A stretch of 19,701 nucleotides of DNA from Streptomyces sp. NRRL F-5123. GTDB taxonomy: Bacteria; Actinomycetota; Actinomycetes; Streptomycetales; Streptomycetaceae. The notes under the pieces were generated by a model, which saw only the letters and a list, made by a program, of their open reading frames with translations, was not told the origin of the DNA and ran no database searches. Positions within the stretch are counted from its first letter, which is position 1; every line of letters begins with the position of its first letter. Where the stretch lies: NCBI RefSeq assembly GCF_000721495.1, contig NZ_JOHY01000085.1:1-19701 (forward strand), given 5' to 3'. A program made the position numbers and the translations under genes. Shown piece by piece: positions 1 through 5,957 of this stretch.

Positions 1-465
1 GAACATGGCGGACAGCAGCAGGATCGAGCGCTCGCGGCCTCCGGGGACACCGATCTGCGGCAGGGCGTCGCGGGAGTCCGCGCAGAACAGCTCGTGTGCG
101 ACGCCCATGCCCTCGGGGCCGCCGAACGCGTGGGTCTCCGGTTCGTAGATGCCGCTGGTCCAGCTGCGGATCTGCCCGTCGGCGACGAGCTTTTCGAGCA
201 GGTCGAACATCAGGTACTCCGTGCGCAGCCGCAGTCCGCCGTCCTTGAGGAGGAAGTGGAATCGCTGGTCGCGCAGTCCCGCATGCAGGGCTCGGGCGCT
301 CTCCGGCGTGACCGTGCTGCCGGGAAAGGCCAGGGTCGTGTGCCACCAGGCCGGCGCGTCCCCCTTGTCCCCCAGCCCGGAAGCGAAGTTGCCGCGGGTG
401 GCGAGGGTGCCGGGGGGCTGGCGGTGCTTCCCGGGGCCGAAAGGGGCCCACCGACGAGATGGCAT
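1..465 (-). CDS. Thiopeptide-type bacteriocin biosynthesis protein (partial, C-terminus beyond the window)
   Basis: Reading leftward from the ATG at 465, the frame stays open to base 1, giving 155 residues without a stop; the C-terminus lies outside the window. The protein contains WWHTTLAFPG near residue 38, then GGLRLRTEYL and the block IRSWTSGIYEPETHAFGGPE, followed by HELFCADSR and RERSILLLSAM. This order (N-terminal WH..., YEPE..FGGPE, lF..DS, R..SILL.SAM) is the pattern of the SpaB_C/thiopeptide-type biosynthesis family. Those proteins act with lanthipeptide and thiopeptide dehydratases, transferring glutamate from glutamyl-tRNA, or eliminating it, during Ser/Thr dehydration. The segment between the two conserved blocks (around DQRFHFLLKDGG) departs from the usual family wording. 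No convincing ribosome binding site precedes 465, and a GTG at 531 is an alternative start. The family call is firm; the exact start and pathway are not. A RiPP cluster, possibly of the FxLD type, is likely to the left. Confidence 0.78.
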   Translation of the reverse strand, partial: MPSRRWAPFGPGKHRQPPGTLATRGNFASGLGDKGDAPAWWHTTLAFPGSTVTPESARALHAGLRDQRFHFLLKDGGLRLRTEYLMFDLLEKLVADGQIRSWTSGIYEPETHAFGGPEGMGVAHELFCADSRDALPQIGVPGGRERSILLLSAMF

Positions 466-591
466 TTGCGCAGTCGAGCGGTTCGGGAAAGCAGTCTCGG
501 TTGTCCCGGTGAGGGATCCCCTAGCGAACACAAAGAGGGCCGCGGTCAGTACCCTGACGCGGTGACGACCGACACTGCCTTGTCGAGGGCC

Positions 592-1158
592 ATGAGTCGC
601 ACCGTCGACCCACCGCTGTGGCCGCTACCCGATCGCGTCGTAGAGCTCCTGATCGAGCTGGGAAGTCCGCCGCGGCTGGCAGCCCACCTGCGAGCCGTCC
701 ACGATGTCGCGCACCAGCTGGTCGACTGGATCGGGAGGCGCTACCCGGCCGTCCTCTTCGACCGCGAGGCGGTGCTCTTCGGCGCCGCGACACATGACAT
801 CGGGAAGACCGTGCACGTCTCCGAGCTCTCTGGGCCCGGTGCGGCGCACGAGGAGGCTGGACAGGCTCTTCTACTTGGCCGCGGCGTCAGCCCGGAGCTC
901 GCCCGCTTCGCCGCGACACACGCGTCGTGGACAGAGCCCGGTGTCGGCTTGGAGGACCTCCTGGTGAGCCTCGCCGACAAGATCTGGAAGAACAAGCGCG
1001 TCTCCGACCTGGAGGACCTTGTCGTTGCCCGGCTGGCCGAAGAGACCGGTCGGGCGGCATGGGAGGAGTTCATCGCATTCGACGAAGTCCTCTCCCGCAT
1101 CGGCGATGACGCCGACGGTCGCCTGGCGTTCCAGGGATCCTTCCCAATCCACGCTTGA
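592..1158 (+). CDS. HD-domain phosphohydrolase-like protein
   Basis: 188 residues. The metal-binding signature of the HD superfamily is visible in order: His37 (RAVHDVAHQ), His68-Asp69 (THDIGK), His86 (AHEEAG), His110 (ATHASW) and Asp129 (SLADKIWKN). It is therefore probably a soluble metal-dependent phosphohydrolase; the substrate cannot be read from the sequence. The ATG at 592 was chosen because family-like sequence begins just after it. A GTG at 562 in the same frame would add ten residues. The open frame reaches back to 94, but that part is antisense to the bacteriocin biosynthesis gene and is rejected. The next gene starts 19 bases after this stop with its own ribosome binding site, so the two are probably one transcript. 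Confidence 0.8.
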   Translation: MSRTVDPPLWPLPDRVVELLIELGSPPRLAAHLRAVHDVAHQLVDWIGRRYPAVLFDREAVLFGAATHDIGKTVHVSELSGPGAAHEEAGQALLLGRGVSPELARFAATHASWTEPGVGLEDLLVSLADKIWKNKRVSDLEDLVVARLAEETGRAAWEEFIAFDEVLSRIGDDADGRLAFQGSFPIHA

Positions 1159-1177
1159 CAGAAGGGGGCAGCACACC

Positions 1178-1654
1178 GTGACGATCAGCCCCGACGGTCC
1201 CTGCCAGACGCCCAGCATCCCGCCGAGGCCGCAACTTCCCGATCTCGCAGCGGCCCGCAAGCTCGGACCTTCGGCGACCGTGGAGGCGCGCTGGCAACAG
1301 CTGTTGCTCGTCTGGCAGTGGCATCACATGCGGCACGAGATCTTGAAGCCGGGCACTGACTACCCGGGCATCGTGTCCCTGATTGAGGCGGCCGGAGCGG
1401 AACCGAGGCTGCGGCAGCTCTACCCTTTCACCAGCCATTACAACCTGAACTTCAGCAGCTTCACGAGCTACCCCTGGTCAATCCAGGTGCCGTCGGTAGA
1501 CCCGCTGCATGACGGGCGGTTCCGCGTCCGCGGCCCTCGCCGTGCCGAGGTCCTCGGGTTCGCAAATACCGCGGACGCCGCGGTGTCCCTCGTCGTCGGC
1601 AACCTCCCCGCCGGGCTCGGGCCGGCCGTCGCCCACGAGCAGACCGGCCGCTGA
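1178..1654 (+). CDS. DUF6193-like protein
   Basis: 158 residues from a GTG at 1178, preceded at a good distance by a G-rich ribosome binding site (GAAGGGGG, 1161-1168). The sequence carries LRQLYPFTSHYNLNFSSFTS, a segment IQVPSVDP, and a C-terminal part AEVLGFANTADAAVSLVVGN followed by LPAGLGPAV. I recognise this as the layout of DUF6193, a family often named 'natural product biosynthesis protein' in Streptomyces; that is recalled, not searched. Its biochemical role is unknown. It follows the HD-domain gene by 19 bases, suggesting co-transcription, and lies next to a RiPP-type gene, which fits the family name. The longer open frame reaching back to 1019 overlaps the HD gene and is not needed. 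Confidence 0.7.
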   Translation: MTISPDGPCQTPSIPPRPQLPDLAAARKLGPSATVEARWQQLLLVWQWHHMRHEILKPGTDYPGIVSLIEAAGAEPRLRQLYPFTSHYNLNFSSFTSYPWSIQVPSVDPLHDGRFRVRGPRRAEVLGFANTADAAVSLVVGNLPAGLGPAVAHEQTGR

Positions 1655-1771
1655 CGCGGACAGGACGAGCTCTATAGACATCCGGCGCCATGACGGGAGC
1701 CGCGAGCGGCACCGTCGGCCCGCGTCAGCCCGGAATCACGGCCGCGCTGCTCCGTCATGAGCCACATCGAG

Positions 1772-2338
1772 TCAGGCGTGGAACTGGCCGTTGCGGTACT
1801 CCTCGTGCGGCAGCGAGTCCCATTCGGTATACGCGCCGTCGCGCGTCACCATGAACAACGGACGCGATCGGAGGACATGCCCGACCCGTTGTCCACGCAT
1901 CACGACCCCGGGATCATCCGGTCCTGCGTAGCCCTCGGGCGTGTAGCGGAAGTGCCCGTCCACTGTCTCGGCATAAGCGATCGCGTCGCGCTCCAGCTCC
2001 GACAGGTCTCTTCCGACCAGCGTGAGTCCGTCGTGCGCGACCTGGGGCACGGCGTCGGCAGCCACGCAGAACAGCCCCACAGCTTGGCTCACATAGGCGG
2101 TGACGGCAGGCGCAGAAGGAGCCACGCCGCGACGATGGACCTCGATCTTCCACGTCGGCGAGAAGATCGCGGGGCCCGGTGAACACTCGCTGACGCCCGA
2201 CTGGCCGAGCATCTCAGCCGCCTCGACCACTTCGTCGACGGTCTTGCCGAACCGGAGCGGTCCGACCCCGACGGCCGGCGAATAGGGCCACTCGTCCCGT
2301 TCGGCAACTCCGGCATCGGCTTCGGTGTTGAACGGCAC
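1772..2338 (-). CDS. Hypothetical protein with a GPLRFG.T.DEV motif
   Basis: 188 residues. I chose the GTG at 2338 because AGAGGGG lies about seven bases upstream on the leftward strand; the ATG at 2386 would add 16 low-complexity residues with no visible ribosome binding site. The protein begins with an acidic stretch, then VGVGPLRFGKTVDEVVEAAE (residues about 23-43). An alternating hydrophobic middle follows (IFSPTWKIEVHRRG, AYVSQAVGLFCVAADAVPQV), then EWDSLPHEEYRNGQFHA at the end. The GPLRFG-type motif recurs in many Streptomyces proteins of unknown function. There is no signal peptide or membrane segment, so it is probably cytoplasmic. It is convergent with the DUF6193-like gene, 117 bases apart. 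Function unknown. Confidence 0.75.
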   Translation of the reverse strand: MPFNTEADAGVAERDEWPYSPAVGVGPLRFGKTVDEVVEAAEMLGQSGVSECSPGPAIFSPTWKIEVHRRGVAPSAPAVTAYVSQAVGLFCVAADAVPQVAHDGLTLVGRDLSELERDAIAYAETVDGHFRYTPEGYAGPDDPGVVMRGQRVGHVLRSRPLFMVTRDGAYTEWDSLPHEEYRNGQFHA

Positions 2339-2486
2339 AGTCGCCCCTCTGGAGACAGCTGAGACCTGCGCCGATTGAGCAGGCACGGAACGAAAGGATC
2401 AAGGCGCCGTCGCATCCTCGGTTCGCTCGGCGTGATCCTGCGGCATGCGCTGCTGCGGCAGAAGCGGGCCGAGGCGCAGGGGGGTT

Positions 2487-2662
2487 CATGTTCAGCTCGA
2501 ACCTGCCATAGGGGTTCACCTGGGTCCAGAACAGAGGGGAGAGGCCGCGCCGGTCTGCCTCGGTGAGCCTGTTCGCCCCCACTTGTTACGGAGCCGATCC
2601 TGGTCCTCCTCCAGCAGCGTCCAGACCTCAACCAGGTCGTCCGGTTCCCAGCCCCGACGCAC
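2487..2662 (-). pseudogene. Internally deleted Tn3-family transposase remnant
   Basis: Reading leftward from the GTG at 2662 (GAGGAG about eight bases upstream) gives RRGWEPDDLVEVWTLLEEDQ followed by DRLRNKWG, which resembles the first 30 residues of actinobacterial Tn3 transposases (typically ...LI..WTL...W..V.NKSGATRLGF). At about 2567-2578 the reading frame changes and the sequence becomes RLTEADRRGLSPLFWTQVNP then YGRFELNM, the conserved C-terminal end of the same family. So about 30 N-terminal and 27 C-terminal residues are joined, and the roughly 900 residues normally between them, including the DDE catalytic domain, are gone. It cannot be active. No terminal repeats or resolvase gene were recognised nearby. 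Confidence 0.7.
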
Positions 2663-2879
2663 GGCCAGCTCCTCGCCTCGTTCATCCACAGCGCGACCAC
2701 GGTGCACAACAGAGTCAGGAGCCGAATGCGCGCTTGGCGAGACGCGAGTAAGGCGTAGGAGGGAGCGGTGCGCGTTTGGTCGCTCTTGTCAACCGGAGCC
2801 TCGGGGGGAGGGCCGTCTGTCCGTGTTCCTGCTGCCCGGCCGGTCTCAGAGCCTTGCCCTCTCGGGCGGCGGACCACTG

Positions 2880-2985
2880 GTCACGCCGCCGGCGCTCACA
2901 GCGGCGGGCGTACCCCACAAGCTGGGCATGTTCGTGGACAACGCGCGGAGGCGCGCCGACCAAGCTCACGGCGGATCGGCGGATC
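2880..2985 (+). pseudogene. Possible helicase-associated-domain fragment, frameshifted
   Basis: The frame reading GVPHKLGMFVDNARRRAD to base 2960 resembles the helicase-associated repeat found in Streptomyces (HKLG.wl.N.r.rr.KLtadr...L..LG). The expected continuation KLTADRR is present, but in the next frame starting at 2962, so one extra base near 2961 separates the halves. Codons are G/C-ending on both sides of the shift, as in real genes here. Similarity is lost after about 2985. The fragment is too short for a firm call. Confidence 0.35.
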
Positions 2986-3081
2986 TGGTCGTGCACCAGA
3001 GCCGCTGCAACGTCGGCCTGGTGTGTGAGTCAGGCAGCTACGGACGGGGAAAGAACCGCCGTAAGGCGGAGTGGGGGACAC

Positions 3082-3570
3082 GTGAGCGCTGAGCTACTGG
3101 TGGCAGGGAGCGCGACTGTTGTCGCGTTGGGTTCGTTATGGGTGTCGGTCGTACAGTCCCGAAGTACTATCCGGCACAACCGTCAGTCGGTACGCCCGCT
3201 GATTCGAGTGCACCAAGTGCGCCTCAAGCCCGACCATCGAGCGGGTCTGCTGGCGGTCAACGCGGGCCTCGGACCCGCGCTCGTCACCAGCACCGAGGTC
3301 TACTTCGACGGCACACACCTGGGTCAGTGGAATCTGTCAGCCTTCCACCACGTCTTCGCAGGCGCGCCGCGAGAACCAGTGATCTCAGCTCTCTTCACCG
3401 GCTCCACCCTTCTCCCCGGCGACAAAAAATACCTTCTACTCCTGGACCCGTTCGACGACACCGCCGACGCCTGGTTCTGGGAAATGGTCGCCGGCCGCCT
3501 CCGTATTGAGATCCGCTACGAGTCTCTCTACGGCGGGGAGAACTTCCACGCTGCCCCGCCGCCCCTGTGA
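3082..3570 (+). CDS. Small membrane-anchored hypothetical protein
   Basis: 162 residues from a GTG at 3082, with GGGGG (3073-3077) as ribosome binding site. Residues about 4-25 (LLVAGSATVVALGSLWVSVV) form one hydrophobic N-terminal membrane anchor. A basic stretch follows (SRSTIRHNRQSVRPLIRVHQ), and the rest is predicted to be a beta-rich soluble domain: LLAVNAGLGPALVTSTEVYF, then LFTGSTLLPGDKKYLLLLD, and RLRIEIRYESLYG near the end. An anchor plus 'HNR.SVRP' plus beta-domain is a layout seen in Streptomyces proteins of unknown function. The positive side after the anchor suggests a cytoplasmic soluble domain. A small frameshifted gene starts at its stop codon (TGATG overlap), suggesting a former translationally coupled pair. 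Confidence 0.72.
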   Translation: MSAELLVAGSATVVALGSLWVSVVQSRSTIRHNRQSVRPLIRVHQVRLKPDHRAGLLAVNAGLGPALVTSTEVYFDGTHLGQWNLSAFHHVFAGAPREPVISALFTGSTLLPGDKKYLLLLDPFDDTADAWFWEMVAGRLRIEIRYESLYGGENFHAAPPPL

Positions 3571-3774
3571 TGGCGACCGCGAGTGCGACGCCCTTGCGGG
3601 CGGCCTGCGAGGAGGGTGAGGCGGAGCGCCGGCCGCGCCGAGGCCGACCGCCGGGAGCAGGAGCGGGAGATGCAGAGCTGGGAGAAGGAGACCTTCCTCG
3701 AGGAGCGGGCCGGCCGCGTGGAGGAACTCGTCTTGATGTGGGACGACCCGCACCGCGTGGATCTGCGGGAATGA
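3570..3774 (+). pseudogene. Small coiled-coil protein gene, apparently frameshifted
   Basis: An ATG at 3570 overlaps the stop codon of the upstream gene. The first frame reads MATASATPLRAACEEGEAER; the coherent continuation RRAEADRREQEREMQSWEKE, then TFLEERAGRVEELVLMWDDP and HRVDLRE with a TGA at 3772-3774, is in the next frame. Removing one C near 3633-3636 would restore a single protein of about 67 residues, an uninterrupted Glu/Arg-rich helix likely to form a coiled coil. Codon preference is coding-like on both sides of the shift. A GTG at 3583 would start the second frame directly, so a shorter intact protein is a less likely alternative. I do not recognise the family. Confidence 0.5.
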
Positions 3775-3789
3775 TGCGGGGGCGTGCTG

Positions 3790-4287
3790 TCAGATGCGGG
3801 CGAGGACTTCGTCGCGGAGTGCCTGGAGGAAGGCCTGCGCGTCCTCTGGGGTGTCGAGGGCCGGTTCGTTCCTGCGGCCGGGGGTGTGGTCGGGGAAGGC
3901 GGTGAAGGCGGCGAAGGTCTTGAGGATCGTTGCGCCGATGGCTTTGGCGGTGGCGGGGTCGTCGCCGGCGAGGGCGGCCTGCTGGTGCAGAGTGTCGATC
4001 AGGACGTGGACGAGGCGGGCGAACGGGTCACGGTCCATCGCCGCGGCGTGCCGGCCGGCTTCGGCGGGGTCGTGGTCGGCGTCGATGTCGTAGGACGCGA
4101 GCAGGATGTGGTGCATCGCGTGGTGCCCGTACGCGGCGAGTAGCTCCGGCAGCGCGCGCTCTCCCGGCCCTGCGGACCCGCGGCGGGACAGGACGTTCAA
4201 GGCAGTGTCGTCGTTGCCGAGGACGGCTTCCAGCACGGCCAGGGCCCGCAGGTGCTCGTCGTCGGTCAGCTCCGGTTCCGCCTTCAT
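3790..4287 (-). CDS. Hypothetical helical cytoplasmic protein
   Basis: 165 residues from the ATG at 4287. The open frame extends upstream to 4674, but that part is Arg/Pro/Gly-rich shadow sequence opposite a coding-like fragment on the other strand, so it is excluded. The protein appears almost wholly alpha-helical: ELTDDEHLRALAVLEAVLGN, then LPELLAAYGHHAMHHILLAS, FARLVHVLIDTLHQQAALAG, and a last helix DAQAFLQALRDEVLARI. A His-rich spot GHHAMHH lies near residue 58 and an acidic YDIDADHD follows it. No signal peptide, membrane segment or known motif is seen. No strong ribosome binding site is visible, and family and function are unknown. It converges with the coiled-coil mini-gene, 15 bases apart. 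Confidence 0.65.
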   Translation of the reverse strand: MKAEPELTDDEHLRALAVLEAVLGNDDTALNVLSRRGSAGPGERALPELLAAYGHHAMHHILLASYDIDADHDPAEAGRHAAAMDRDPFARLVHVLIDTLHQQAALAGDDPATAKAIGATILKTFAAFTAFPDHTPGRRNEPALDTPEDAQAFLQALRDEVLARI

Positions 4288-4354
4288 AGGCCGGACTGTA
4301 CGCGGCAACCGTTCGCCCACGGGGCCATCCCGGTGATTCCCCGACGACCTGCCC

Positions 4355-4688
4355 ATGCGGAACCGCTTCGCCAGGACAGTTCCTGGGCAAAAAGCTTCCC
4401 CACGCATGGCGGGCGGCCCTCGGCGCCTGCCCGCTCCTCCTCGTCCCCCTGCTCTTCCCCGTCTCCGCCCACGCTGCTGGCCGTGCCGGCGGCGAGCAGG
4501 ACATCGCCCTGCACCAGGCCGTGGCGGCGGTGCCGGTCGCGGCCGTGCTGGTACTGCTGGCATGGGTTGTGGCTGACACCGGGCGTACCCGGCGCCTGGC
4601 CGTACTGATCGGGGACGTCCGCCGCGGCGACGTCCAGGGGTTGACGAGCCGCCGGTGGGGGAGGAGGACGTCACTGCCCCGCGGGTAG
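4355..4688 (+). pseudogene. Membrane-protein fragment with signal-peptide-like N-terminus
   Basis: From 4380 to the TAG at 4686-4688 one frame has almost exclusively G/C third positions and reads FLGKKLPHAWRAALGACPLL, then LVPLLFPVSAHAAG, which looks like a signal peptide. A soluble stretch follows, then AVAAVPVAAVLVLLAWVVAD as a membrane helix, and a basic tail (TGRTRRLAVLIGDVRRGDVQ). This frame has no start codon nearby. An ATG at 4355 in the neighbouring frame encodes MRNRFARTV and would join it if one base near 4380 were removed. I therefore see either a one-base frameshift or a decayed gene of about 110 codons. It is antisense to the region upstream of the 4287 gene. Family not recognised. 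Confidence 0.45.
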
Positions 4689-4716
4689 GCGGGCAGGAGC
4701 GCGCCTACCCGCGGGG
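4677..4716. terminator. Perfect 15-bp inverted repeat between convergent units
   Basis: The arm at 4677-4691 (CCCCGCGGGTAGGCG) is repeated as its exact reverse complement at 4702-4716, separated by ten bases. It covers the TAG of the fragment on the plus strand and lies 36 bases beyond the stop of the giant leftward gene. It could therefore act as a bidirectional terminator. There is no clear U-tract on either side, which is common for actinobacterial terminators. Confidence 0.7.
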
Positions 4717-4751
4717 CGGTCACCGGGCCCCGCGGGGTGCGGGGCGGCGGG

Positions 4752-5957
4752 TCAGGAGAAGTAGCCGCTGCAGTCGACGATGAGGTCGAGGGTGCTGCTG
4801 CTGCGGTTGTAGAGGCTGAATTGGTCGGTGTCGCTCGTCGGGGTGAGCGCCAGGTTGGCGATGATGTCGCTGGCGGAGAAGTTGATGTTGGAGGTGGAGG
4901 GCTGGGTGGCCCCGGTGGGGTAGGCGTTGACGTAGCCGGCCGCCCCGGTGTTGGTGACGGTCAGCACCGTGGCCAAGGTCGGCGCGGTCGCTGTGGTGAC
5001 CTGCTGGGTGTCCGCGGTGCTCACGGTGTAGGTACCCATGGAGGCGATCGGTGCGGCGCTGGTGCCGCCAGTGCCGTTGCGGGTGTCGACGAGGCGGGTC
5101 GGGTTGACCGGGTGGTAGGCCTGGCCGCCGGCCCCGGCGGTGTAGTAGCCCGAGACGTCGACGATGACGGCAGTGGCGCTGCCGTGGTTGTAGATGGTGA
5201 TGGTGCCGCCGGTTCCCACCGGCACGTCCGCCGCCATGGACGACAGGGCACTGGAGGTGTCGTAGGTCAGGGCGGTGTCAGCGGCAGGGGAGGTGCCGGT
5301 GGCGTAAGCCGCCAGGTAGCCGGCTCCCGTGGCCCCGGCGGTCGTCAGGTTGACGGCGACCGCGGTGGCGTTGGCCGGGACACCGCCGACACCTTGGATC
5401 TTGAGGGTGAACGTGGTGTTGCCCGGGACGGTTCCGGTGCCGCTCAGTCCGGAGGTGTTGGCGATGCTGCTCCGGGTGTCCAGGGTTCGGGTCGCCGTGG
5501 TCAGCGGGGTGTATCCCTGGTCGCCGGTCAGGCCCGCGTCGGTGGTGAAGTAGCCGGTCAGGTCGACGATCAGGGCGACGGTGTCCGTGCTGCTTCCGGC
5601 GGTGTAGAGGTCGATCTTGCCGTCGAGGCCGACGGGGACGATCTGGTAGCCGGTCACGGTGGTGTTCGCGGCGTAGTTGTTGGAAGAGGTGATGGGCCGC
5701 TGGGTTCCGTCGGCGTAGGTCGTCACGAAGCCGGCCCCGGTCTGGTTCAGCACGGTGACGTCGATGGCGACGGCGCTGACGGAGTTGGGGATGGTGGTGG
5801 GGGCGCCACTGGCCGAGGGGCTGACGGCGTCACCGGCGATCTGCAGGGCGGTGACGGAGCCTTGGTGGACGGTGCTGGTGCCGGCAGTGACTCCCTGAGT
5901 GTGAGTCAGGCCGCTGGCCGAGCGGGTGTCCAGCACGCGGGTGGGCGTGACGGACTG
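4752..5957 (-). repeat. Three divergent protein-level repeats at the C-terminus of the mosaic protein
   Basis: Three units of about 120-135 residues lie one after another. Each starts with PTRVLDTRS, ATRTLDTRS or PTRLVDTRN. The middle part resembles AVAIDVTVLNQTGAGFVTTY, AVAVNLTTAGATGAGYLAAY or VLTVTNTGAAGYVNAYPTG, and each ends with LIVDLTGYF, VIVDVSGYY or LIVDCSGYF. They are clearly homologous at protein level but diverged at base level, so they are old. Such modules are common as tandem C-terminal beta domains in secreted actinobacterial proteins. Confidence 0.8.

Larger units (their letters stand above)
2339..3081. other. Gene graveyard without an intact gene
   Basis: About 740 bases between two apparently intact genes. 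It holds a deleted Tn3-type transposase (2487-2662, leftward) and a frameshifted fragment resembling a helicase-associated domain (about 2880-2985, rightward). Outside these pieces I see only open frames without consistent codon preference. A long open frame on the leftward strand (2089-2877) is a shadow. Confidence 0.6.

Noticed and set aside
94..591. N-terminal extension of the HD-domain protein
   Set aside because: The segment is antisense to the bacteriocin biosynthesis gene, which has recognisable family motifs.
1690..1760. CATGACGG / CCGTCATG inverted pair between convergent genes, as a terminator
   Set aside because: The arms are eight bases and about 50 bases apart; too weak to call.
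4288..4674. N-terminal extension of the leftward hypothetical protein
   Set aside because: It is Arg/Pro-rich and low-complexity, opposite a better coding frame; the ATG at 4287 starts the coherent protein.
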